Shown here: positions 33,422 through 43,089 of the stretch, one piece after another | How the letters are laid out: each line of letters opens with the position of its first letter | How positions within the stretch are numbered: the first letter of the stretch is position 1 | Translations under genes and position numbers: made by a program | Assembly: GCA_030374805.1 (NCBI GenBank) | Contig: JARGSG010000223.1 | Coordinates: forward strand, 434,001 to 498,000 | Length of the DNA stretch: 64,000 bases | Source: Gracilaria gracilis | Taxonomy: Eukaryota; Rhodophyta; Florideophyceae; Gracilariales; Gracilariaceae | Direction: 5' to 3' | Notes under the pieces: generated by a model | Told to the model about the DNA's origin: nothing | The model's database searches: none | What the model saw: only the letters and a program-made list of their open reading frames with translations

Positions 33422-34447
33422 ATGGCTCCTCCCATCGAACCTCGTTCGTCTTCAGCCACGCCAGACCCTCTACTCACTGCGCCAGAACCCCTCCCAACGC
33501 CCGTCGTACAGCATGAAGCTTCCCTCCCGCAATCCCGTACCAGCTCCACACCGCAACGCTCCTCTCAAAGGTTCGTCATGAACAAAATCGAGAAGGGGTG
33601 GGTACTGCGAACTTTGATTGCGAATCAAGCCCCCGTCCAAAAGCAAAAGACTCTTCATCAGACTTGCGCCACAGTGGCGTTAAGTGCATGTAGCCGCCAT
33701 GTTCCGGACGCCGTGATAGTCCATCAGCAAAACACATATAACATGAGCTGGCGTCGCGCTTATATGGAGCGCATAACACCGGAGAACGTGCGTCACATAG
33801 CTAATTCTGTCGTGGATATGGCTAGGAAAGTGATCATTGCTTCAATACAAGGAAGTGCAGAAGAGGACGGACCTGTCGCTGCAGCACGAGGTAGGGAAAA
33901 CGATGCTCAACACGTTTTAGGCCAAGCTATTCTCGACTACAAACACTTGGCCTCTAAGAAGACACACACCACGGTGGATGGCGCCGAGCGGGCGCTTGCT
34001 CGAAACCGGGAGTCAAGGGCGGAGAAGGAAAAACGGAATCGCGAGCGGAAGGAAACATTTGAGAAGAACAAACGTTCTCGTCACGAGGAGCGAGAACGCA
34101 AGGAACGCCGCAAGACAACTGCTGAGCTTCATACCTTACGTGCGCAAACGCGCATTGCTAACGCCGCCACTGCGAGCGCCGCATTGCAACGCCGACAGAG
34201 TGAACAGTTTGGCATTCTCGTCAGCCTCTTTGCGCGTAGTAAAAACCTACAAGTGTGCGAACCGGTTACCCCTCTTCCACCATGTCTGCCATCCGAGCCG
34301 CTTGGAATTGACCCAGATCTTCTCGACGCTTGCGAAGGCCACGCCTCGGCTCTGGCCAATAATACGGAGGACCATCAAGAACAGCCTAGAGAACATCAAG
34401 CTGGCAATGAGGATGAGGTCGACCGGTCGCCGCAAGCTTCAGAGTAG
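33422..34447 (+). CDS. Harbinger accessory protein, basic coiled-coil
   Basis: Open frame to TAG 34445-34447; the first ATG is 33422 (MAPPIEPRSSS), giving 341 residues. Residues 1-50 are Pro/Ser-rich. A predicted helical region begins with KGWVLRTLIANQ and includes MSWRRAYMERITPENVRHIA. A long charged coiled-coil follows (RALARNRESRAEKEKRNRE, HEERERKERRKTTAEL), and the tail is acidic. In known PIF/Harbinger elements the second gene encodes a Myb/SANT-like protein that binds the ends and carries the transposase into the nucleus. The position fits that role, but a clear SANT domain is not visible, so it is inferred. Convergent with the transposase, 93 bp between stops. Confidence 0.65.
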   Translation: MAPPIEPRSSSATPDPLLTAPEPLPTPVVQHEASLPQSRTSSTPQRSSQRFVMNKIEKGWVLRTLIANQAPVQKQKTLHQTCATVALSACSRHVPDAVIVHQQNTYNMSWRRAYMERITPENVRHIANSVVDMARKVIIASIQGSAEEDGPVAAARGRENDAQHVLGQAILDYKHLASKKTHTTVDGAERALARNRESRAEKEKRNRERKETFEKNKRSRHEERERKERRKTTAELHTLRAQTRIANAATASAALQRRQSEQFGILVSLFARSKNLQVCEPVTPLPPCLPSEPLGIDPDLLDACEGHASALANNTEDHQEQPREHQAGNEDEVDRSPQASE

Positions 34448-34473
34448 ACTTATGTTGCCTTCTTTTGTTTCTT

Positions 34474-34515
34474 GTTGCGGCGCGCGTAGCGCTCGAGCGC
34501 TACGCGCGCCGCAAC
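34474..34515. repeat. Perfect 42-bp palindrome between convergent Harbinger genes
   Basis: Two 21-nt arms with no spacer, centred on CTCGAG at 34494/34495; the left arm begins GTTGCGGCGCGCGTAGC and the right arm is its exact complement. GC-rich, able to form a strong hairpin on either strand. Located 26 nt after one stop and 25 nt before the other. Confidence 0.9.
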
Positions 34516-34540
34516 GCCACATAGTAAAGAATCATGCTGC

Positions 34541-35668
34541 TTAGGTGTCGCACCTTCGCTCTAAGTCATCGTCTTCGTGTTTTTGAGCAGCCAAAGCCTC
34601 CAGTTTTGCCTCATATCTAGAGCGCGGTTGTAGAGGGTAACCACGTCGCTGCATCTGCCAGTTACAGAGCATCGCCGCTGTGTGATAAGCAATCGGGAAT
34701 AAAGCTTTCTCAAACGGCCAACGTCCTAGAAACAATCTAAAGCGATTGTTGATGTAGCCGATACCCCACTCGTTGACCATACGTTGCTTCCTGATTCGCA
34801 TATTGTAAACAGAACGATACATCCATGTAGTGCTCTCATTTCGTTTATACGGAACAACGAGCGCCCCGCTTCCAGCAAAGCCCATGTCAGCCATCCCGTG
34901 CTGCTCTGCAGTTAGATAGGATGTGGGGTCACGAAACACGTCCGAGCTCGTGTAAAGATTGCGGTCGCTTTCCGCACCTTTGTCAGATATCTCCAGACGG
35001 ATAAACCGTCCAAACAAATGACAGAAAGCAAGTATGGCCCATGTATGCGCTTTCTTGTAGCCGTCATACGCACGTTCCTGCTCCGAATTATCCTTTGGTC
35101 TCCAACGCTTGCTTTTGTTCCCATCAACAAAGAACACACATTTCGGAAACCCGATCACTAAGCCCTCCACCTCTGATCTTTCGGCTTCATCAGGCCACTT
35201 GATAAGCTTTGGTTCTATCGAATCTAAAGTAATAAACAAAGCGTACAGAACATGTCTGAAGTAGTTGGATACGGTCCCCGTTGATGTTCCGTAACGATGA
35301 GCAGATCTCTCCACGCCCAACCCACCTTCGTATGGTCCTCCAAGCATATCAAGGAAAAGGAACAGCATTTCTTTTGTGTCTAAACGCCTTTTGCGTGCAG
35401 TTCTTTGCTGTTCTTCAAACTGATTACGAACTTCTATGGGACGTTCCAGGCGTTGTTGGACTAAGTCGTGCAGATGGTCGAAGTCCTCTCTAGACATATG
35501 CGTCGTTTTCTCGAACAACTTTATGTCTGGGTCATCAAAGCGTATGTCGTGGTATACTTTAGCAGAGAGGCGCATTGCGTATTTAGCTTTCGTACCAGAA
35601 ACAGGATGGCCGCGGCCTGGTCTGACCGTTTCCTCATGGTCGATAAGCTCCTGCATCGAAGTATCCAT
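34541..35668 (-). CDS. PIF/Harbinger transposase (DDE_Tnp_4 type)
   Basis: 375-residue open frame from ATG 35668 (MDTSMQELIDHE) to TAA. An upstream in-frame TTG adds six residues and is unlikely to be the start. A helix-turn-helix region lies around residues 125-142 (RYGTSTGTVSNYFRHVL). The catalytic core has Asp in FFVDGNKSKRW (about 182), Asp in GAESDRNLY (about 235, matching the GSxHD motif) and Glu in NEWGIGYINNRF (about 300, matching VExxFG). The length agrees with family members (350-450). The enzyme would cut and paste the element using its 19-bp ends. All three acidic residues are in place, so activity is possible. Confidence 0.88.
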   Translation of the reverse strand: MDTSMQELIDHEETVRPGRGHPVSGTKAKYAMRLSAKVYHDIRFDDPDIKLFEKTTHMSREDFDHLHDLVQQRLERPIEVRNQFEEQQRTARKRRLDTKEMLFLFLDMLGGPYEGGLGVERSAHRYGTSTGTVSNYFRHVLYALFITLDSIEPKLIKWPDEAERSEVEGLVIGFPKCVFFVDGNKSKRWRPKDNSEQERAYDGYKKAHTWAILAFCHLFGRFIRLEISDKGAESDRNLYTSSDVFRDPTSYLTAEQHGMADMGFAGSGALVVPYKRNESTTWMYRSVYNMRIRKQRMVNEWGIGYINNRFRLFLGRWPFEKALFPIAYHTAAMLCNWQMQRRGYPLQPRSRYEAKLEALAAQKHEDDDLERRCDT

Positions 35669-35920
35669 CTGTGGTGTTAGATACAATCCTTAATAAATGA
35701 GCATTTCCGTGTGGGCAGCTGTTTGAGACATTTGCTCCAAGAGGAGCAAGGGAAGGAGAATATCCTTTCCTTCCATGCGGTTCGCTCTCGCGACAACTGT
35801 TCATCGTCATTCGGCGCACGTGTACATACAATAACAAATGCCGCTTGTTTTGAAATCTACGAACTGCTTGGAATCAAGGGTTAAGCGCTAAGGGAAAAAT
35901 CTCTTATTTAAAAACGGCTA

Positions 35921-36289
35921 TTGTAGATACAATCAGAACCAATGAGATATGTAACACATAGTTCGGCTCCCATTGGGCCAGGATATTAATTTTCAGAATT
36001 TTGATCAGTGCCAAATGCCCCATTGCCGGACTGATTTCGCACCTTGTTCAATTTCTTGGAATAAATTGCGGCCATTATTTCTCCTAAATGAGCCCAAAAC
36101 CACTGTTCGTAGGGTGTAACTTCAAAAACCGAAGATAGACGGTGCATTTAGTGCTGCTGGGAAAGAGGTCAAAGTGGAAAATGGTGAAGCCGAGAAGCCT
36201 TCCTCGTTTTAAAGCACGGAGATCGAACTTTTGGTGTAGTTTGGCGCCAGGGCAACCGCTCTTACCGCCTGTTGCGATCTATATCGAAC
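35921..36289. other. Spacer between Harbinger element and helicase fragment
   Basis: No gene seen; degenerate SHPRH-like sequence may begin near its right end. Confidence 0.3.
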
Positions 36290-36780
36290 CAGAATGACGA
36301 GGAAAGGATTCTTATATTCTCGTAGTGCTCTGAAGTGCTGAACTTAGTACGTATGGGTTTAGAGAGGAACAATATTTCTTTCTGTGATGGTGATTAGTCA
36401 AAGTCATCAATGTCTTTCGCCAGAACCGTGGATATCTTCAAAAGTTCAGAAATACGGAACCTTATAATGTTGCAACTGCGAAGTGCAGGTGCAGGATTTA
36501 CTCTCACAGAAGCGCGACATGTTTTCCTGGTTGAGCCATCTCTGCTGGTTGCCCTCGAGGCTCAAGCTGTTGGGAAAGTGCACCGAATTGGTCAAATTAA
36601 AGAAACACATACGTTTGTCGTATGATTGTTCGCAGCACAATCGAAACAATAATTTTTGCAACTAGGAAACAAATACCGGGAAGACAGGAATACTTCTGAG
36701 GAAGCAGTTGTAGACTTGAAGGACGTATTTCAACACTTTGAATCCATGCCACTTTCCATCGGATTGCGATGGAAGACAAA
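36290..36780 (+). pseudogene. SHPRH: SHPRH-like helicase C-terminal fragment
   Basis: The frame 36305-36625 reads ILIFS-stop-CSEVL, then RTVDIFKSSEIRNLIMLQL, SAGAGFTLTEARHVFLVEPS and LEAQAVGKVHRIGQIKET. These are SNF2 helicase motifs IV, V and VI in the SHPRH/Irc20/Rad5 style (conserved core GLNLTEA...VFLVEP and AIGRVHRIGQ). TAG codons interrupt it at 36323-36325 (where FSQ is usual) and 36395-36397. A +1 shift after 36620 continues as RMIVRSTIETIIFATRK, and AVVDLKDVFQHF follows. The fragment supplies exactly the part missing from the 16.9-20.8-kb relic, in the same orientation. Confidence 0.75.
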
Positions 36781-36978
36781 TGCCGGGAGACCTGTGATGA
36801 GGTTCGTGGAATGATCTGCTAGTTCTTGGATATACGCAATCTTAACGTTTGTAAATAGACGCCTCTAGTGTGTTACCGATTGCCAGATAGATTAACACTA
36901 GTATTCAAAGTTGTAATTTTTCTTTCCTTGGAAGAGGTCAAAACTTTCCCCTTTGGACCTTTCTACGAAGAAGAACTC

Positions 36979-37014
36979 CACACACACATACACACACACA
37001 CAGGCACACACACA
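36979..37014. repeat. CA microsatellite
   Basis: Interrupted (CA)n tract with single T and GG interruptions. Confidence 0.95.
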
Positions 37015-37119
37015 TAACGACAACCTGGTGAAGCAGGTTCTTGATACTCCGAATGCAGACCACCAGTTGCAAGTTTCTATCTACTTCCCTAGAAGCAAAT
37101 TGAGGGATCGAAATATGTA

Positions 37120-37445
37120 CAATAAATGGCCAAAATAATGCCAAAATTGTACTTGTACGTTTAGCACAAAATATGACCAACGAATGGCCTAAATAAGGCC
37201 CCGAATATGTGACCTATTTGTTGGTGCATAAGATGAGGCCGATATAAGGGCAAAACGGGGTCGAGAAAAGTGGCTTAAAAAAGGCGTAGAATGACCTAAA
37301 TATGTCTCATAAATGTTATTATCTTCGTCTAGTTGTGGGCTGCACAATGTCGTTCTAATGCCAAAATTAGGGCCATATAAAACCCATAAATAGCTCTATA
37401 AAAGTCCAAAGTATGACACCGAAGTGGATCACGTGTAGTACGATA
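37120..37445. repeat. Degenerate GGCC/AAATATGG motif array near B4
   Basis: Variants AATGGCCAAAATAATG, CACAAAATATGACC, AATGGCCTAAATAAGGCCCC, GAATATGTGACC, GAGGCCGATATAAGG, GACCTAAATATGTC, AGGGCCATATAAAACC. It lies 0.5-0.8 kb beyond the 3' end of B4, matching the placement near B2 and B3. Confidence 0.6.
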
Positions 37446-37930
37446 CGTTGGCCACATAGATGGCCCCGATACGTACCTCAACTGGTCTTGCAGAGTCCCA
37501 TGTATGTCCGAGAAAGCAGTACAGGTAAAGAGCTTTGTGCTGCCATTCAGAAGGCAGGAATATGGCAAGAATTTATGGTATGTGGGGACAAAGAAATACT
37601 TCGTTGATGGCTCAGGTGGAGCCGTCGAGCTTTTTACTGCTTCGCAGGTAATGAATTTGGCTGTCACACAGACCAATTTGGAACCGAGTGCGTGCCAACT
37701 GAATTTAGTCGGTCATGTACCTCCTGCGAAATGCGAACAATGAAAAACGTCTTCAGTATTGAGGGCAGCATTGTCCTAAAACAGCGGGCTGATATCGTGA
37801 ACGACAAAGTTTAAACTTCACTCTCCCCATCGGACTCCAACAAATGAGGAGTGGGACGGCGCCTAGCAAGCGATCCTCGAAAACGACCAGAACTGGTAGA
37901 CGGAGCTTTAAATGGACGGCTTACCTGCTT

Positions 37931-39130
37931 TCACGTTCCCGATAAAGAAGCCCGTTTGTTCCGCTTCCTCTTTGTGGTGCCTTGCCTGTCTCGCTCTCCA
38001 CCACCGTCGTCTTCACCATCCTCGTTCTGACGCTTATTGAACTTCTTTGAGACCTTTCTACCTCCCTTTGTCTTCAGTGGCTTCACCGGAGTGATCTCGT
38101 TATCATCGACATCCCTGCTTCCGGAACTCTGCATCGCAGTAACCTGTCTGCAGACGTTTTCATCACGACCATGAACAGTTCCACTCGCATCCTCTTCATC
38201 ACTCTCATCAATCTCATCACTCTCATCACTATCCTCACAGTCGCTTCTGCCCTCGTGAACTGGTGCAGCATTGTCAACCCCATCGGTCTCGCTCCCAGAG
38301 TTCCTGTGTCTGCCATCAGCCCCCTGACCCATATTCCTCGCATTATTTCGTTCAGTAAGGGCTTGACTGGTTGTATCTTTTGTAGTATCGGGAGCAATAG
38401 CAACATCGGCGCGCTGTCGAGTTGTTACAGCTGCTGTTCGGGGCCCAATCTGAGTATCAGGTAGGCCATCGTTGTCCAAACAGTTCTTCTTGCGCTTTGT
38501 CGCCTCCGCGACGGCCTGTTTGTCACGCTGCGCGGCTTCCTTCTGGGCCGCGCATAGAAGAGGGAACGTATCTAACAATCCACGCTGTAAAGAAAAAAGC
38601 TGAGAGTAAAACTGAGAACGAATAGCACGAAAGGTGAGCTTCCCACGTTGCAGTTTCAGGCGCTCGTACAAGAACCGACGAATCTTATCTTTCACCGCGT
38701 TCGATAACTCAGCATAGATCGGAAAGTTGTCATCGTACGGCTGAGACCTTCCCAGAAGCTCTTGGTAGAGGCGATTGAACACAACTCTAGCAGATATCAA
38801 TGCGCCGGTCGGGTGCCCCGGGCGATCCGTAGTCTTCATCTTACGCTTATTTGAAGCTGTTGGGATGCAGACGGAGTTTGCAGGAAGCTCTTCATTCAAA
38901 TTAGAAGGAACATTGTTCGACAAGTATGCATTCGTGGTATTCGGCTGGTTATTTTCATGCGCTTGTATCGCTCCTTGGGAGCTGGAAGAAAAATGTAGCT
39001 GAGCTGAAACATTCCCATTTGCAACGTGCGTCTGAATCTGAGTGCCGTTCTAAGTGGAGCGAGAGCGACGGTTAGGGGGGCTGTCCGCAGTGACATTAGC
39101 AAGCACGCATTGCCTCATACTCGTCACCAT
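37931..39130 (-). pseudogene. Transposon accessory protein B, copy B4 with one amber codon
   Basis: One frame runs from ATG 39130 (or 39118, MRQCVLANVTADS) to a TGA at 37931-37933, interrupted only by TAG 39052-39050 in the poorly conserved N-terminal part. The core is intact: NSVCIPTASNKRKMKTTDRP, GHPTGALISARVVFNRLYQE, FPIYAELSNAVKDKIRRFLY, QRGKLTFRAIRSQF, FPLLCAAQK, QRDKQAVAEATKRKK. An acidic middle (DCEDSDESDEIDESDEED) and a basic tail (KTKGGRKVSKKFNKR, TTKRKRNKRAS) follow. Translation from a downstream ATG would give a protein lacking only the variable N terminus. Divergent from A4. Confidence 0.7.
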
Positions 39131-39215
39131 CTGGAGAATGTGTGGAAATGAAGTGGAAGTCAGTACAAAACGTTTGGCACTAGTCCGTTTTGATTGCAGA
39201 TAATATCGTGCTTAC
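39131..39215 (-). other. Predicted 85-nt intron just upstream of the B4 start
   Basis: On the minus strand the donor TCACAG|GTAAGC is at 39215 and the acceptor CACACATTCTCCAG ends at 39131, directly before ATG 39130. The frame upstream (39497-39216) is open and in phase with the downstream exon but has no ATG, so it may be an untranslated exon. B6 has the equivalent junction in the same phase. Confidence 0.55.
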
Positions 39216-39627
39216 CTGTGAGAAGAGATTACGACCAAACGTAGAGAGAGAGAATCGTGGGAGTAGGACGGAGGCTAGGAAGAAATCCTGGATTGTTTCT
39301 CGCGCGCGGACGTGATATGCAAAGAGGACGTGGTTGAGACTGGTTCGGTCGACGACATCTTCAAAACGAGTGGGAGAGTCTGTCCAATTCTTAAGTACGA
39401 TTGTGAGCGGCAGCGTTGGTTGAGAAGCAGGATGAAAGGAAAGACGGTCTAAGCGATGGCGCCATTTCTGGTGTCTCTTACTTCTCCGAAGCGTCACTTT
39501 GTCAGAAACTTAGACTCGAAGCGAAAAATTTTTCCACCAATGGTTGTAATACTGACGACTCATCTTATCGATACTTTTGAAGCGAGCGAAGTCGTGCGGA
39601 ACCTGTGGAGTCAATAGTATTGTGGCT

Positions 39628-39686
39628 AGATGAGATCTGTTCACAGCCTGTACTGACTCAATACAGGCTGTGAACAGATCTCATCT
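39628..39686. repeat. Strong hairpin in the divergent B4/A4 promoter region
   Basis: Perfect 25-bp arms (39628-39652 and 39662-39686) around a 9-nt loop; the left arm begins AGATGAGATCTGTTCACAGC. It lies 88 bp before the A4 start codon, in the shared upstream region. Confidence 0.9.
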
Positions 39687-39773
39687 CGACAGATTTGCTG
39701 CACAGTCGAATTCATTCACCATCAAACCAAGCTCATACAACGGAACTGAAATCTGTTTGTTGATTTCGACCGC

Positions 39774-42700
39774 ATGAATAGGACCAGACGGAAGAGGTTT
39801 AGGTGGGAAACAAGCGGAAGATCTACTGGAGAAGATGCAGATTGGTTGGAGACTGAGTCAGAAAATGGTGATTTGAGTCCCGTATTTACTCATCATACAT
39901 TCCATAACCGTCCATACAAGAGAAGATTCAGATAACAAAACTCTCAACACACGCAGTTTCCAGACAAGAGCCATGATAATTGTCTGCCCTCCGCTATAGA
40001 ATCACCAACAGTAACCCTTGGCGAGATATCGCATACAGCTGCACGGGATGAGGTTGCTGTTGAAAACTCCAGTAGACAACCCACTTCGCAACAAGAGAGT
40101 GATGCCCATCACGATGCACAAATGGTGGAGTACGGAAATCTCTCATGCATCTCTCATCTACAGTCTTCATGGAGCGATTTACGAAGCAGTTCAATTCAGA
40201 AAGATTCCAGTTTTCGCGGGGTATCCAGCTCTTTCGTGCCATATTCTGGTGATAAAACGAATACGCAGTATGAGTTCGAACGCATAGTAGAATTTATCTT
40301 CACTGCGGAGCTCTCAGGCATCTCTCAGAACTCAATACAGAGACTGCTTCGGACACGACCTATATCTTCAGCGTTTTCGTATCCTTCATTAATCTCATAT
40401 GCTACGAAAACTTCTCTCCTGAGCAAGTCGAGCGTTCCAATGTGCAATGAGGGACATGTAGCACGTGCCGGAGTTTTGAAAGAAGCAGAAGCTTGCCCCA
40501 TTTGTGACGGCGCGCTAAATGACAAGAGAAAGTTCTGGTACTTGAATGTTTCTTCAGCCATCATGGGGCTCTGCAACGCCAGCAAATCCTTCGAACAAAT
40601 CATGGATGGATGTAGACAGGCACATGAATATGTAAACAGAGGACAAGTGGCTACCACTCCGCATGATTACTATCATAGAGAGATGTTCTTCCGCAAACAA
40701 GCCGATCGAATGAGAGCATGGAATGATGAGAAGGAAGTTTATGTGTTCCTATCCCTCTCAACGGATGGATTTGAATGTGGGCGAGATAGAACTGGAAAAC
40801 ACCTGTCCACATGGCCGGTAATATCAACCGTTTTGAACTTTGTACCTTCACAGAGAAGTAAAGCCTCCAACTGTATTGTCCATGCCGTTATACCGGGATC
40901 CCATGACGCGACTTACTTTGAGACAATTTTGGAACCCATTCTGAAGGATATGGAAGCGTTGGAGAAAGGGGTACTAATTCCTTGCTATGACGGGAAAGTA
41001 AGAATTTTGAGAGTGTTCATGATGTACTTCACGGCAGACTGGCCAGCTGCCTCGAAAGTGTCTGGGTATGCCGGTCACAACGCTTCCGTGTTCTGTCGGT
41101 TCTGCTGCAAAGAAAAGGCATTTGTGAAAGAGTTGAGAACGTCACAGGCAATTCCCGATACCACCAGGAGAACCTTTCGTGATTCACTACGGCGAAAAAC
41201 TTCGGCAACGGTACATGATTTGATAGAGCTGGAACAACCTGAAAAGAGAAGTCACTCAAATTTACGTGAGACATGGTTGAGACTCCGTGATGAAAACTTA
41301 GACCCAACTACCCGCAAGAAGATCACGAAACAAACCGGGATAAAGAAGAGACGATCACTTTCCAGGTTGAATATAGATTACGTCATGTCTTTTCCGTACG
41401 ATGTCATGCATCTGATTCTCCTTGGGTGGGTGAAACAAGTTCTCCGTCTCATAACTGGTACGCATCCAAAGCACGAAACTTTACCGATGCCCCCTGCATA
41501 CTGCGTATCAAGAGAAACTATTCGAAATATCAATGAAGCGATGTCAAAGTCCGCGTGGGGAGTACCAAGCTGTTGGGGGAGGCCGCCGCTTGCTTTAGAA
41601 CATCTCCCCAAGTATAAGGCCGAGGACTTGAAGAAACATGCGGAGCTCTACCATACCCCTTTCTTGCATCGGTTTAAAATTAAAAAAGAAGTTCTGAGAG
41701 TGTGGAATCTGACATCACAGTTAGTAACTCTCGTATTTGGGTATGACTGCTCAGTTGACTACGTGAGAGTCGTGAAGGAAACGATAGAAGAGTTGTTCGC
41801 GAGATTCGTTGTTTTGTTCCATCGAAGAGTATCCGATGCATACTCCAACGACACATGCCATTCTCCATATTCCTGATATTCTTCGTGAGTGTGGGCCACT
41901 GCCATTCTCTTCGCAATTTGTCGTTGAACGACTTTTAGGAGAGATTGGAAAGCGCATACAGAACAGCAGACACCTCTGCGCTCATCTCTTTCACAAAAGT
42001 TTTCGATTGCTTGCTTTAAAAATCACAAACAATGGAATCATACCGGAGAAGGACGAGAATATACCAACAACTGAAAATTTTGAGGAAGATGCAAAGACCG
42101 GCAGGAGTTCTGAACAACCTGATTACGGAATACACGCATTCTACGTTGGTAACTACCGAGCTTGTCACCCAGAATGGCTTTCAAACAAGCAAAAGCGGCC
42201 TATTCGGAAATTGTTGACAACAATATTTACACCACAAACTGAATTCAGGATTGAAAGAGTGAGAGAGCTCGATGGTGCGAAGGTTGCCAAGAAAGATCGT
42301 TCAGTATCCATTGAGACCGCAAGTTCGTACCGAAGAAGATCAGCAAAGCAGGAAGGTTGCAGACAAAAGTACATTACAGCGGCTCACTTCATGGACGAAG
42401 AGAACAGCACCTTACGCTCTGAAGAATTCGGTACGTAAGATGATCACATACACAGGAACTCTCGTGATCTGTACTACGGGAACGTGACAAAAATACTTGA
42501 GGTACTGGCAGTCGTTGACCAATGTGACGGTGGAAAGCATATCCAGATTGTGGTCGTCGACGTTCTTTGGGAGTATAAAATTATTGAAGAACCACAATGG
42601 TCATTGTCCTACTCCGAAGGAAGAAGACAAACAACGACATCAACAGAACTTGCCCAGGTCATCGAGAGAAACATTGGAATTATTGAAATCACTGGACGCC

Positions 42701-42789
42701 GATATTATCTCGACAGAGAGAGATTTGGGTCTGGGATAGAAGTAGAAAGCGTTGTCGAGACATTAAAGGTGGTTGCAGCAGTACGTTAA
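39774..42789 (+). pseudogene. Tnp2-type transposase copy A4, catalytic core intact, two frameshifts and one stop
   Basis: ATG 39774 opens with RRKRFRWE. A one-base shift near 39925 leads into the long frame that continues to 41876. That frame holds MCNEGHVARAGVLKEAE and CPICDGAL (zinc-type Cys/His cluster, about 40440-40520), FLSLSTDGFECGRDRTG, TWPVISTVLNFVPSQRS, VIPGSHDATYFETILEP, FTADWPAASKVSGYAGH (Asp 41037-41039), FCRFCCKEK, YDVMHLILLGWVKQVLRLI and CWGRPPLALEHLPKY. A shift near 41840 moves to 41809-42438 (HAILHIPDILREC, FVVERLLGEIGKR), then TAA 42436-42438, then the same frame continues to the tail GRRYYLD and stop at 42789. It is the best template for the family: all predicted catalytic and zinc residues are present. 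Comparison with A2 shows the region after 42438 is coding, so the TAA is a mutation rather than the natural end. Confidence 0.85.
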
Positions 42790-43089
42790 CCTGTAGGGAG
42801 TGCGAGACTGTAAGGCATGGAACGTTCATACCAAGCTTTCAATCTCCAATTTTTTGGTCCCCTTAATCAGACCGCCTGTGAGCATGGACGCCGCATCGGT
42901 TTCGTCCAGGAAGAATGCCATGATTTCTTCAGCATGCTCTTCTCGTTCGTCGTATGCTACGTGAAGAAGCACGAAGAGGAACACCACAAGCATTAAATGC
43001 TTCACGAGAGGCTTCCATGTTGAGCACGGGTGGTGGACGGCGCACCTGTGCTTTGGAAAGGAGGGCATTCGTCGCAGTAAGGTAGCGGT

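Larger units (their letters stand above)
33196..35920. mobile_element. PIF/Harbinger DNA transposon
   Basis: Terminal inverted repeats of 19 bp: TAGCCGTTTTTAAATAAGA at 33196-33214 and its exact complement at 35902-35920. Inside are two convergent open genes, a DDE transposase (minus) and a basic coiled-coil protein (plus), the standard two-gene layout of this superfamily, plus a perfect 42-bp palindrome between their 3' ends. The expected 3-bp TTA/TAA duplication is not clean: the flanks read CAT on the left and TTG on the right of the repeats. Both genes are open, so the element is the best-preserved transposon in the window. Confidence 0.8.

Noticed and set aside
33190-35925. Target-site duplication TTA for the Harbinger element
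   Set aside because: The bases next to the two inverted repeats do not match; only a TA shared with the repeats is present.
36864-36901. Short inverted CTAGTGT...ACACTAG resembling the 13.6-kb element ends
   Set aside because: Only about 9 bp pair imperfectly and nothing else of the element is present.
36979-37014. Regular short repeats as a possible CRISPR-like array
   Set aside because: It is a simple CA microsatellite; no repeat-spacer structure exists anywhere in the window.
42421-42470. A possible 25-nt intron (GTACGT...ACACAG) removing the TAA in A4
   Set aside because: It would shift the frame, and the sequence after the TAA aligns with A2 coding (EDHI/DDHI then LYYG) without removing anything.
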